A stretch of DNA of 64,000 bases, taken from positions 1 to 64,000 of the forward strand of contig NZ_WJBI01000004.1 of the NCBI RefSeq assembly GCF_020804225.1, given 5' to 3'. The stretch is from Methanosarcina sp. DH2. Its GTDB lineage: Archaea; Halobacteriota; Methanosarcinia; Methanosarcinales; Methanosarcinaceae. The notes beneath the pieces are model-generated. The model was not told where the DNA came from. It searched no databases and saw nothing but the letters and a program-made list of their open reading frames with translations. Position numbers and translations under genes: made by a program. Below, piece by piece: positions 35,898 to 45,304 of the stretch. Within the stretch, counting starts at the first letter, position 1, and the number at the start of each line of letters is the position of its first letter.

Positions 35898-36356
35898 ATG
35901 AGAAGAGAATTGGTTATTTTGCTAGTCTTATGTAGTGTATTCCTGGCAATAGGTTGCGCTGATAATGGTACTGAAGAACCAGGTGATGCTGTAACTCCAG
36001 TTGAAGAACCTGTAGAACCGGTTAGAGAAGAGGCAGCTCCAGAAGAAACACCTATACTTCCAGTTCAAGGTGAAATACCTGGCATTTCCGATGATGAGTC
36101 CGAAGCTGTTGATGTGTCAATTGTTAATTCATCCTTTAGCCCGGACACAATCACAATATCCACCGGTCAAACCGTAAGATGGACTAACATGGACCCTGAA
36201 GCCCATACGGTTAAAGGTACAGGTACCAGTTTCGGTTCCCCATCCCTTGCACAGGGAGGTTCGTATGAGTTCCTGTTTACTGATCCAGGCGCCTATGAGT
36301 ACTATTGCTCGATTCATCCTTCTATGAGAGGAACCGTAGTAGTGGTGGAGGAATGA
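35898..36356 (+). CDS. Cupredoxin (plastocyanin-like) lipoprotein
   Basis: 152 aa. Lipobox LAIGC (Cys20), an acidic Pro-rich spacer (about 21-68), and a blue-copper domain (70-152). Type 1 copper ligands are H103 (EAHTV), C137, H140 and M143 (CSIHPSM). Such proteins carry electrons at the cell surface. SD GGGGGGAAA. Preceded by the same promoter-like segment as lipoprotein 1. Confidence 0.9.
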   Translation: MRRELVILLVLCSVFLAIGCADNGTEEPGDAVTPVEEPVEPVREEAAPEETPILPVQGEIPGISDDESEAVDVSIVNSSFSPDTITISTGQTVRWTNMDPEAHTVKGTGTSFGSPSLAQGGSYEFLFTDPGAYEYYCSIHPSMRGTVVVVEE

Positions 36357-36492
36357 GGGTTTAGCCCTACTGGAGTGCTGAGATTCAAGAATCCAGTTTT
36401 CTGGAGGTTTTCATTCAAAGAATACAGTCTTTTAAAAAACAGTCTTTTTCTTTTTAGATAGAATAATCCGCTTTTTTGAATGAGGGAAAGCA

Positions 36493-36885
36493 ATGAGAAG
36501 AGAATCTGTTATTTTCATAATCCTGCTCGGGATATTCCTATCCGCAGGCTGTGCAGAAAACGGTGCTGAAGAACCTGAACCTGTATCTCCAGTAGAAACA
36601 CCTGTAAATCCGGCCGAAGTGCCTCAACCTCCAGCTGAAATAGTTGAAACTCCAGAAAATACTCCTGACCCCACTCCCATTGAAAACCTGACACTCGCCG
36701 AACCTGAAACTTCGCCCGAAACCCCGGCTGAAACGCCTGACACTCAAGCAAAAGCCAGAGTGGTTGAAGTTAGAATTGAAAACTTTACCTTTAACCCTGA
36801 TCCGGTTACGATATCTTCCGGCGAGCATAAACGGTCACCGGGGCTAAAAGTAAGGGAATTTCTTTGCGTAAAACAAAAAAGTTAA
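36493..36885 (+). pseudogene. Cupredoxin lipoprotein with deleted copper domain
   Basis: Signal and lipobox (SAGC), Pro/Glu/Thr-rich spacer, and the first cupredoxin strand (VRIENFTFNPDPVTISSGE) are intact. At about 36822 the sequence jumps to codons for TVTGAKSKG, equivalent to the segment after the first copper His, in another frame. The read-through protein ends EFLCVKQKS and has no copper ligands. An internal deletion with frameshift explains this; the truncated lipoprotein may still be made. Confidence 0.65.
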
Positions 36886-36890
36886 TCTCC

Positions 36891-37796
36891 TTATTTTTCT
36901 CTCACTTTTTCTCTCACAAAATCATAAATCATCCCTGCAACATTAATCCCGCAGCACTCTTCTAGCCCTTCGAAGCCTGGGGAAGAATTAGCCTCGCAGA
37001 CTTTGAAGTGGTCGCCGTCGAAGAGGAGGTCGATGCCGGCTATGTCGAGTCCGAAGGTGCGGGCGGTTTCGGTTGCAAGCTGCTCTATTTCGGGAGTCAT
37101 ATCGAATTTGCGGACTTCTCCGCCTCTGGAATAGTTGGACTTGAAACTTCCGGCTGGGGCTATTCGTTCCATGCAGGCAACTGCACGGCCTCCGATTACC
37201 AGGACGCGGAGGTCTCTTCCAAGGCTGGATTTTATAAATTCCTGGAGGATGATGTTTGCGTTGGGGTTGGTTATGTGGATCAATTCCATGAGGTCGCGGA
37301 AGTTGTCATGGGTTTCCGAAAGGAAGATTCCTTTACCCATGGAGCCGGAGAGGGCTTTTACTATGAGGGGGAAGCCCAGATATTTTTCAACCAGGTTTAT
37401 GTTGACAGGGTTTTTGGCAAACATTGTATTGGGATAGGAAATTCCTCTTTCTGCCAGGATTTGCTGGGAGTAAAGCTTGTCCTTTACGGTATCAATACTC
37501 TGAGAGGAGTTAATAACATGGACCCCGAGGCGTTCAAGGTGGCGGATAACCGCAAGCGCGAAGTAGGTTGTGCCTGCCCCCATTCTAGGCAGGAGAAAGT
37601 CAGGCAGGGGAACCACTTCTCCGTCGAGGAGTATGCTTTTTCTGTCATCCCTTGTTACAATCAGGTCGAACTGGTCGGGTTTCACAACCCTGAGCTCTAT
37701 TCCCTTCTCACCCGCAACCTCGATGAAGCGGTGAATTTCGTACAGGTCGGGCCTTAATTCGGCAGCAATACTCTTGTAAAGAATCCATCCTTTCAT
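36891..37796 (-). CDS. RimK-like ATP-grasp ligase
   Basis: 301 aa. ATP-grasp fold with KDKLYSQQILAERGI, VKALSGSMGKGIFL (nucleotide-binding loop), LQEFIKSSLGRDLRVLVIGG and catalytic metal-binding EANSSPGFEGLE near the C-terminus. Family members add amino acids, often glutamate, to a carboxylate: RimK, CofF (F420) and MptN. Which one this is cannot be fixed here. The AstE/AspA-like hydrolase gene 450 bp away is a frequent partner. Confidence 0.85.
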   Translation of the reverse strand: MKGWILYKSIAAELRPDLYEIHRFIEVAGEKGIELRVVKPDQFDLIVTRDDRKSILLDGEVVPLPDFLLPRMGAGTTYFALAVIRHLERLGVHVINSSQSIDTVKDKLYSQQILAERGISYPNTMFAKNPVNINLVEKYLGFPLIVKALSGSMGKGIFLSETHDNFRDLMELIHITNPNANIILQEFIKSSLGRDLRVLVIGGRAVACMERIAPAGSFKSNYSRGGEVRKFDMTPEIEQLATETARTFGLDIAGIDLLFDGDHFKVCEANSSPGFEGLEECCGINVAGMIYDFVREKVREK

Positions 37797-38029
37797 TATT
37801 TCATCCGCTCTATCCGTAGGGGAGTGCTTCTATATTTAATGGAAGAGATACATCTATTTGAAGAGTGTTTCCGATATATAGAGATATGCTTTTCGCTTCG
37901 GAATCCTGTTTTTGGCCAGACCTTTCCTTTTACTATTTCTGGACTTTTCGGTTTTGTCGGGCACTCAAGAAGTCAGGAAATGAGTCTGAAAAAGAGTTAC
38001 AGGATAAGATCAGTGTAAATTACAGGTAA

Positions 38030-38155
38030 TAAGCAACTGCAGGTGACAAGTAATTGCAGATGAATAGTGACTGCAGGTGACAAGTAATTGCAGATGAATA
38101 GTGACTGCAGGTGAAAAGTAACTGCAGATGAAAAGTGACTACAGGTGAAAAGTTA
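38030..38155. repeat. 18-bp tandem repeat
   Basis: About seven imperfect copies of GTGACTGCAGGTGACAAG / TAATTGCAGATGAATA units between the RimK-like and AstE-like genes. The remainder of 37797-38247 has no gene. Confidence 0.75.
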
Positions 38156-38247
38156 AACATAATCAAATAAATAAGACGTTTCGGCAGCAAATACTGGCAT
38201 CAATCCGGGGAGAAGGTCCAGGTCCTGTCAGAATTAACTATAGTTCC

Positions 38248-39276
38248 TCAATCATGATCCCGAGGACGCTCTTTCAGGCTCATAAATTCTTCAAGCTGGG
38301 ACTCTACAATCCCTATCCTCTCAAAACGGGCTATATGGAAAAGGGCATCCCCTTCATTTACCAGTGGAAGGTTGTTTTTTCCGATTACGATGCCGTCATC
38401 TTCAGTCTTTACCGGTGTTCCTCCCGGGCCGCCAAAGGGATCTACAATGAGCCCTATGATTTCCCCTTCCTTTACCTTATCTCCTAACTTCTTAAGAGGG
38501 TGGACAATTCCGCTTTTAGGGGCGCGGGTCCATATACTTGAATGCGCAATGACAGGTAGAATGCTCTTCCTTTTTGGCTGGTGAGGTGCGTGAAGCATTC
38601 CCAGTGACTCCATAACACGTCTTATGCCACGAACTCCCATTCTTGCAGCGAGCTCATTAAACCGCAGGGCTTCTCCGCCTTCATAGACCAGGACAGGGAT
38701 TCCAAAACTGCTTGCAGCTTCTCTCAGGGACCCGTCCCGAAGTCTTGAATCAAGGATCACAGGCACATTGAAAGCTTTTCCAAGGTTCTCCGAACCTTCT
38801 GCATCCAGGTTTACTCGGACATGGGGCAGGTTTGGGCGGTGGACAGCACCAGTATGTAGGTCGATTCCGCAATCGCATTTAGTTACAATTTCATTCATAA
38901 GGATGTGCGCCAGGCGGGAAGCAAGAGAACCTTTAGGGCTTCCCGGAAAAGAACGGTTAAGGTCTCTTCTGTCCGGAAGGTAGCGGGAAAGCGAAATGAA
39001 CCCGTAAACATTTACCACGGGTACGGTAATGAGGGTTCCGTGAATGTGCCTGACTGCAGGTAATTCAAGTAGTCTCCGGATAATCTCAACCCCATTGATC
39101 TCATCTCCGTGAATTGCAGCCGTAACAAAAATACAGGGACCTGGCTTTGTGCCCCGGATAACACGAACCTGAATATTCATAGGGGTTTGCGTGTAAAGTT
39201 GAGCTGCAGGAAGTTCTATGCATTTTCTTTCTCCGGGCCTGATCTCAATACCTGCAATTTTAAAAGGTTCGGTCAT
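38248..39276 (-). CDS. Succinylglutamate desuccinylase/aspartoacylase (AstE/AspA) family zinc hydrolase
   Basis: 342 aa. Zn ligands are HGDE (AAIHGDEINGVEI) and the later His of DLHTGAVHRPNLPH. RDLNRSFPG carries the substrate Arg residues. A C-terminal biotinyl-lipoyl-like beta segment (GIVHPLKKLGDKVKEGEIIGLI) is typical of the group. Cleaves an N-acyl or amide bond of an acidic amino acid derivative. Near the RimK-like ligase, and the pair may make and trim a glutamyl or acyl modification. Confidence 0.88.
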   Translation of the reverse strand: MTEPFKIAGIEIRPGERKCIELPAAQLYTQTPMNIQVRVIRGTKPGPCIFVTAAIHGDEINGVEIIRRLLELPAVRHIHGTLITVPVVNVYGFISLSRYLPDRRDLNRSFPGSPKGSLASRLAHILMNEIVTKCDCGIDLHTGAVHRPNLPHVRVNLDAEGSENLGKAFNVPVILDSRLRDGSLREAASSFGIPVLVYEGGEALRFNELAARMGVRGIRRVMESLGMLHAPHQPKRKSILPVIAHSSIWTRAPKSGIVHPLKKLGDKVKEGEIIGLIVDPFGGPGGTPVKTEDDGIVIGKNNLPLVNEGDALFHIARFERIGIVESQLEEFMSLKERPRDHD

Positions 39277-39643
39277 ACATTATCCCTTTCTCCTGGATCG
39301 AATCTGGCAGTTCTGTGCATATTTCCTAGGTACTCAATAATCATGCTACAAGTCCTCTGCCTCTAACACTACACAGATGAGAGCAAAACCTGCCTGCAGG
39401 TAAATATCGGATTACAGTAAGCGGAACTAACGCGCAGTAATATTATTTTATTTTTGTATTATTTCATCCTGCTTGTAGATAAGATATCAGGGGAGAATGC
39501 AAAAAGGAAAAATGAAATAATTATAGTAAGAAAAAAATGAGGATGAACTACATGAAGATGAATTGAAGGGATAAAGAATATAGAAGAAATAAGGATAAAA
39601 AAGGAGAGAAATTAAAATTCGATGAGGAAAGATTTTACCGGAT

Positions 39644-40840
39644 TTACTGAACATTCCCTCCGATCTCAGCATATCTGGGGTCAATTTCCACAGCTTTCAG
39701 GTACGCGTCCTCAGCTTCGTCTTCACGCCCGAGGAAACTCAGGCAGACAGCTTTTCCAAACCAGGAGTCGGCAGCATCCGGATCAAGCTTAAGTGCCTTA
39801 TCGTAGGTTTCCAGGGCTTCTTCAAAGCGTTTGAGCTGAGCCAGAACAAAACCGAGGCTCGAGTAGGCTTCCAGATATTCGGGGTCAAGCTGTGTGGCTT
39901 TTCTGTAAGCTTCAACAGCTTCTTCAAACCTCTGCACCTGGCTGAGGGTAAAGCCTTTGTTATACCAGACATCGGAGTTTTCGGCATTGATTTCGATTGC
40001 TTTTCCAAAAGCATTAATTGCTTCTTCATACCTCTCCAGGTTTTCCAGATCTATCCCCATATTATTCCAGGCGTCATCATTTTTAGGGTCAATTTCCACA
40101 GCTTTTTCATAGGCTTTCAGAGCTTGCTTGTAACTGCCAAGGCTATCAAGGTCCACTCCTTTATAATACCAGGCTTCAAGAAAACCGGGGTCAATCTCGA
40201 GTGCTTTATCGTATGCAATTATTGCTTCGTCGTAATTTCCCATCTGTCCGAGAGCTATACCTTTTCCTGCCCATGCTTCTTTATAATCCGGATCTTCCTT
40301 CAGGACTTTCTCATAAGCCTCAACAGCCTCTTCGTATTTTCCTGCCTGGCTGAGGTTCAGGGCTTTTCCATACCATGCATTAGGATAGTCCGGCTTGAGC
40401 TCAAGAGCCTTCCCATAGGCTTCGACTGCCTTTTCGTATTCTCCTACCTGGGAGTAAGAAAAAGCCATATTATTCCAGAGGTCCGCATCCTCAGAACTGA
40501 TCTCAATAGCTTCCTGATAGAGTTTGAGAGCTTCCTCAAACTTTCCAAGGCTTTCAAGAGCCGCAGCTTTATTATTTAAAAGGTAAATATTCCTCGGGTC
40601 TTTTTCAATCGCTTTGTCAAAGGCAACTACTGCCTCGTTAAACTTACCAAGCCTGAGAAGATCAAGACCACATTCATTAAGTTCGGCTGCAAGAATTTCG
40701 TTGCTGACTTCCTCCTTTGCCACACTCTCCGAGTCGTCCAGCACGTACATATCCCCGGAAACCGGTCCCTCTCCGGTTTCAGTTTTCTCTCCTTTTCCTT
40801 CTCCTGTGAAGGATTCGTCCTTTGGTTCTCCAGAATTCAT
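39644..40840 (-). CDS. TPR-repeat protein 1
   Basis: 398 aa from ATG 40840 (an upstream GTG/ATG frame start at 40882 is possible). After a Gly/Glu-rich, disordered N-terminus there are about ten 34-residue TPR units, each with the W-x-x-G/N-x-A-x-x-x-x-x-x-x-Y-x-x-A pattern. Likely scaffold for protein-protein contacts. A second TPR protein lies at 42053. Confidence 0.88.
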   Translation of the reverse strand: MNSGEPKDESFTGEGKGEKTETGEGPVSGDMYVLDDSESVAKEEVSNEILAAELNECGLDLLRLGKFNEAVVAFDKAIEKDPRNIYLLNNKAAALESLGKFEEALKLYQEAIEISSEDADLWNNMAFSYSQVGEYEKAVEAYGKALELKPDYPNAWYGKALNLSQAGKYEEAVEAYEKVLKEDPDYKEAWAGKGIALGQMGNYDEAIIAYDKALEIDPGFLEAWYYKGVDLDSLGSYKQALKAYEKAVEIDPKNDDAWNNMGIDLENLERYEEAINAFGKAIEINAENSDVWYNKGFTLSQVQRFEEAVEAYRKATQLDPEYLEAYSSLGFVLAQLKRFEEALETYDKALKLDPDAADSWFGKAVCLSFLGREDEAEDAYLKAVEIDPRYAEIGGNVQ

Positions 40841-41060
40841 GTCAAAATTTCCTTTAATGTCTTTTACAATTAAGACCCACAATTTTTCGAGTATTCGTGT
40901 TCGTTATCTACTTAAGTTTATTGTTCTTTATGACCTATACATCTGTCCTTTATGGCTTTTATAGCCTCTCCCCAAAAAGTAGTCTAAAAAGTCTGGAAAA
41001 AGAGAATAAAATAAGAAGAAGATCAGAAAGATCCCAAAAATGTAAAATAGATCCGAAAAA

Positions 41061-41831
41061 ATGAAACTAATCAGGGAAACCATGGAAAATTTCCGGAAGA
41101 ACGTACAGCAAAATCATCATACTCTGAAAGCGGTACTCTTTGATATGGATAATACTCTTTTTGATTTCGTAGCCGTAAAACTCATAGCGTGCAGGGAAAT
41201 CCTTACCTATCTCGGAAAAGGAGATGGGGACCTTAAGAAGGAGCCTGCAGAACTTTTCAGTTATTTCCTCAGGGGAACATATGGTTTTGAAGACTATGAA
41301 AACATAAGGGACTACATGCAGGAGAGAAGGCTTTTCACGGCGCAGAGATACAGATACTGTTGTGAGATCTATGACAGGGAAAAACTGCAAAACCTCGAAC
41401 TATATCCCGGGGTAAGGGATACCCTTGAAGGACTGAAGAAACTTGGTCTCAGGCTTGCAGTAATAACAGACGCTGACAGGTATCACGCCCATGCGAGGCT
41501 TACGAGAGTAGGGCTTCTTGATTCCTTTGAATTCCTTGTGTCTGCAGATATGACAGGTACGAAAAAGCCTGATCCTGCCCATTTTCTCTTTGCTCTTGAT
41601 GCCCTTGGACTAAAACCAGAAGAAAGCCTGGTCGTGGGGGATAGCATCAAAAGGGATATAGTTCCTGCCCGCAGGTTAGGCTTAAAAACTGCATATGCTT
41701 CCTATGGAGACTGGAGGTCAACCGAGGAAATAGAACAGTGCTTTGACTTTCAGCTCAATGCATTTCAGGATTTGATTGGATATATCGGCACGTTGAATGG
41801 CACTTATGTCCAGGCAGATTCCCGAAGTTAA
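41061..41831 (+). CDS. HAD-superfamily hydrolase
   Basis: 256 aa. Motif I FDMDNTLFDF with nucleophile Asp, motif II VITDAD, motif III Lys in GTKKPDP, and motif IV VVGDSIKRDI are all present. A helical cap (about residues 48-110) gives subfamily I. Probable small-molecule phosphatase. ATG 41061 is followed by ATG 41082 with a better AGGGAAA site, so the protein may be 7 residues shorter. Confidence 0.88.
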   Translation: MKLIRETMENFRKNVQQNHHTLKAVLFDMDNTLFDFVAVKLIACREILTYLGKGDGDLKKEPAELFSYFLRGTYGFEDYENIRDYMQERRLFTAQRYRYCCEIYDREKLQNLELYPGVRDTLEGLKKLGLRLAVITDADRYHAHARLTRVGLLDSFEFLVSADMTGTKKPDPAHFLFALDALGLKPEESLVVGDSIKRDIVPARRLGLKTAYASYGDWRSTEEIEQCFDFQLNAFQDLIGYIGTLNGTYVQADSRS

Positions 41832-42052
41832 AAGGTAGATTCTTAAAACTAATATTTAATTAATCAGTATGCGAAAGTCAGGATACGAGAAGATAAGGAA
41901 AGGTAAGAGAAAATAAGAGAATATAAAGGAAAATAAAAGAAAAAGATTATTTTAGCCGTTATGCCCTCAATTCCTGAATGAATTTTAATGGCGAACGGCT
42001 TTTTCTGTCTCCTTATGCAGTTTCTCTGGAAAGATGCTCTAATTAAGGCTGC

Positions 42053-42997
42053 TTAAATAAGATCCGAGTATATCGGGTTTATATCGACTGCTCTTTCGTA
42101 TGCTTCCATTGCTTTCTGGTGTTTTTTAACCCTGTCATATACTATTCCTTTGCCAATCCAGGCTTTTGTGAAGCTCGGGTTGATGTCTATAGCCTTTTCG
42201 AAAGCTTCAAGCGCTTCTTTGTATTTCTCAAGGTCCCTCAGGGCAATTCCTTTGTTGTACCAGAACCTTGCGTTTTCGGGATTTGCTTTGATTTTGTTGT
42301 CAAAAATCTCCACGGCTTTCTCAATGTATAATTTTGCTTCATCATTCTTCCCGAGCCAGCGCAGAGCAACCCCTTTATTGTAAAGGGATTTTCCGTTAGT
42401 CGGGTTTAACTCAAGTGCCCTGTTAAAAGCATCAAGAGCTTCCTGGTAACTCTTTATTTTGCAGAGCCCCATTCCTTTCTTGCACCATTCGCTTGCGCTC
42501 ATAGCGCTCATATCGTAATTCTTTGAATATAGCCGGATAGCTTTCTCAAGGTCATCCATTGCATCTTCGTATGCTCTCATCTCCCTGAGAGCCATTCCCC
42601 GCCTGTACCAGACTTCCGGGTCTTCAGGAGCTAAGGATATAGCCCGGTAGAATGCATCCAGAGCTTCCTCGTACTGCATCAGACCCAGGAGAAGTTCAGC
42701 TTTGAAGCACCAGGTTTTAGCGTCAGCAGGGTTTATCTCAAGAGACCTGTCAAAAGCATCAAGAGCCTCCTCGTACTTCATGAGGCTTTTGAGGACAATC
42801 CCTTTGCTAAACAGGATTTTCGCATTATCAGGGCTTATTTCCAGAGCCTTATTGTATGCATCCAGAGCTTCTGTAAACCTTTTTAGTTCATGGAGTGCAA
42901 CGCCTTTGTTATACCATTCATTCGAAGTCATAACTTTACCACACCTTTTTTGGACTACATTTTTCCACTGCTTTACCACATCTACCTTGAACAACAA
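42053..42997 (-). CDS. TPR-repeat protein 2
   Basis: 314 aa with about eight TPR units (for example EWYNKGVALHELKRF ... ALDAYNKALEI). The likely start is ATG 42931, just before the first repeat (MTSNEWYNKG); the upstream part from 42997 does not look like TPR and is Lys/Val/Cys-rich. Divergent from TPR protein 1 but same architecture. Scaffold role inferred. Confidence 0.85.
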   Translation of the reverse strand: MLFKVDVVKQWKNVVQKRCGKVMTSNEWYNKGVALHELKRFTEALDAYNKALEISPDNAKILFSKGIVLKSLMKYEEALDAFDRSLEINPADAKTWCFKAELLLGLMQYEEALDAFYRAISLAPEDPEVWYRRGMALREMRAYEDAMDDLEKAIRLYSKNYDMSAMSASEWCKKGMGLCKIKSYQEALDAFNRALELNPTNGKSLYNKGVALRWLGKNDEAKLYIEKAVEIFDNKIKANPENARFWYNKGIALRDLEKYKEALEAFEKAIDINPSFTKAWIGKGIVYDRVKKHQKAMEAYERAVDINPIYSDLI

Positions 42998-43383
42998 TAT
43001 TATATGCTTTCAGAACATTAAATCGGTTTTGTACTTTAGTTCCTTATCCTGAATAAGGGCAGATACACAGTTACGCATAATAATTTACGTTTTATTCTTT
43101 TTTAAACATTTTGAAATATTCATAAACATTATTATTTTAAAAATAGAGTTTTCAAAGCAGATTTATGAACCGAGCCGATATTTAACAAGCATATGATATA
43201 GAAGGAAACCAACGTATAAGTTTAATATTATTTGAATAGAATATAATTATTAAAGATCATTAATTTTCTTTTTCTCCCATTGATAGTAACTGTGTTCTGC
43301 TTTCGCCAAAGTCTCCTCTTTTAAGAGTCAATAGTTAAAAGCCGGGCAGATATTCTCTGAATAAAAATAATCTGGATTTTACG

Positions 43384-43480
43384 CGCGACTCGTATGAGGT
43401 CATTACCTGTTACTCAAATGTCGAAGTCGCGGCAAAGTCCTCAGGAAACTTCCAGCAAAGTATGTGATTTTGCTGGAAAA
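43384..43480 (+). ncRNA. Candidate structured RNA
   Basis: In the 950-bp gap after TPR protein 2, CGCGACT (43384-43390) pairs with AGTCGCG (43425-43431). TTCCAGCAAA (43450-43459) pairs perfectly with TTTGCTGGAA (43469-43478), followed by AATTTGATTTT. GAATAAAAATA about 25 bp upstream could be a weak TATA. GC content rises locally. No ORF covers it. Confidence 0.35.
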
Positions 43481-43943
43481 TTTGATTTTAACAGATAAAT
43501 TTGATTCAAATGGGGGATGTAATTTTTAAAGGATCTTTAATTTTAATGAAGAAACTCATTTTAAGAGGTTATGTAGGGGGACTTGTAAAAAGTGATCTTT
43601 ATTAAAATAATTAAAAACTAAACCGAATATATCTGGAGAACTACACAACTAAATTCATCCAGATGGATTTCAAGCGATTTTTGAGAAAAACAATAAACAG
43701 AATTGATAAGCATATTAACAGGATATAGGTAAAGAGGGCGTCTTAAGAAGTGAGTAAATAAAAATCTTAAGATGCCTCAAAGAAATTTGATGGATTTCAA
43801 ACCCGGAATAGTTTCTTAGATATTCGGATCCTGAAAAGGAAAACAAAAAGGAAATTTTGCCTTTTAATATGTCTGCTTTCCTTAAGAGGGTATTATTGCT
43901 GATCACAAAGACTGCTTATCAGAAAGTAAATCTCCTCATCGAG

Positions 43944-44456
43944 TCAAATACGGTTACGTCTCAGAACCATTCCGACCCTTGCTTTCAATTCAAGAGGATT
44001 AAAAGGTGCAGCAACGTAATCATCAGCTCCTGATTTAAAGGCCTTAAAACTGTCTTCTGCTTTATTCTTTTCACTCAGCATCATTACAGGAACTCCCCAG
44101 CTCCTTGGGTTAGCTTTAAGCTGTCTGCAAATTTCAAAACCATCTTTACTCAGAAAAGCTGTATCAAGGAGTACCAGATCCGGTCTTTCCGCATTTACTG
44201 TCTCAAGGACTGATAAGCTTTCCGAGACGTTAACAACATTGTAGTTTTCAGCTTCAAGAGCCTTCTTAAGGTTATGATGGGCATTGTGCTCATTACCCAT
44301 AATCAGGATTTTTTCCCTGATATCATGAAGATTTGCAATTCGAACTTTTACTGACTCTTCCGAAATCGAAAGAGTGTGGGCAATGTCTCTTTCACTTATG
44401 TCAGGCTGTTCTTCTATAAGCTTTAAAATTTCACGGTCAAGATTAATGTTATGCAT
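43944..44456 (-). CDS. HTH - response-regulator receiver domain protein
   Basis: 170 aa from ATG 44456 (GAGGTGGAGG upstream). An N-terminal helix-turn-helix (REILKLIEEQPDISERDIAHTLSISEESVKVRI) precedes a CheY-like receiver with phospho-acceptor Asp in LVLLDTAFLSKDG and conserved Lys in LSEKNKAED. The order HTH then REC is reversed from most regulators. No sensor kinase is adjacent, so it is an orphan. Confidence 0.82.
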   Translation of the reverse strand: MHNINLDREILKLIEEQPDISERDIAHTLSISEESVKVRIANLHDIREKILIMGNEHNAHHNLKKALEAENYNVVNVSESLSVLETVNAERPDLVLLDTAFLSKDGFEICRQLKANPRSWGVPVMMLSEKNKAEDSFKAFKSGADDYVAAPFNPLELKARVGMVLRRNRI

Positions 44457-44692
44457 TTCCCTCCACCTCATACAGTATATATTTTCTTAGGTATTAAACA
44501 TTTCTCAAATATTAAAACGAAGAGAATAGCTAAAAATGTACACAGTGAATCGGGAGGGCGCGGAGTTCCCCAAATATTTAGAAGATTTTGTATGAATCGC
44601 CTGACTAACCAATAATGAGATAAGTTTATAACCGTAAATAGCAAGTTAATATTGGAAATAAGAATCACTTACGGAGAACAGCCACCTCTGAG

Positions 44693-44983
44693 ATGATAAC
44701 AATGGATCCACTTGAAAAAATCTTTGGAAAAACCGCACAGATGACCGTACTTAAAAATCTGATCGAGCACCAGAACGAATCAACCTACCTATCAGGGATA
44801 GCAGAAGAAACAGGTCTGTCTCATTCCAGCGTATCAAGAGTTATTACCCCACTAATAGAGTCGGGTATTGTTATAGAAAAACCTCTTGGAAAGCAGATCA
44901 GGACCTTCCAGTTGAATATGGAAAGCGACGCTACAAAATTGATTATAGATTTTTACAATAAAATTAACCAGATGCTGGAATAA
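44693..44983 (+). CDS. Winged-helix DNA-binding protein (MarR/ArsR-like)
   Basis: 96 aa. LEKIFGKTAQMTVLKNLIEHQNESTYLSGIAEETGLSHSSVSRVI is a winged HTH; the wing is IVIEKPLGKQIRTFQL. No metal-binding Cys. Divergently oriented from the HTH-REC gene 237 bp away and could control it. Confidence 0.8.
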   Translation: MITMDPLEKIFGKTAQMTVLKNLIEHQNESTYLSGIAEETGLSHSSVSRVITPLIESGIVIEKPLGKQIRTFQLNMESDATKLIIDFYNKINQMLE

Positions 44984-45184
44984 GCCTTAAAGCGAATTCC
45001 GGAATGCATATTCGGGGGCAAAGGAACCTTATTGTCCCGTTTTTAATTTTCGCATAACTAGTTTTGGCTATGAACCTTTCTTACTTCTGGCTTTGACAGA
45101 ACCATAGCTGGAAAAGCTATGACCTGAATAACCAGATTTCAGTTTAAGGTTATTCAGGTCAAATATCCTGAAATCAAAGTTCCG

Positions 45185-45255
45185 GATATTTTTTCAATTG
45201 CTCTTTCAATTGCTCTTTCAATTGCTCTTTCAACCGCTTCTTTCAATTGCTTCTT
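45185..45255. repeat. TTTCAATTGCTC tandem repeat
   Basis: Three exact CAATTGCTCTTT units and two variants downstream of the trxB gene. 44984-45304 has no gene. Confidence 0.75.
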
Positions 45256-45304
45256 AAACGGATTTTCAGCCCGGCTTCTAGTTCGAGCCCTTCTATGGTA
45301 TTTT

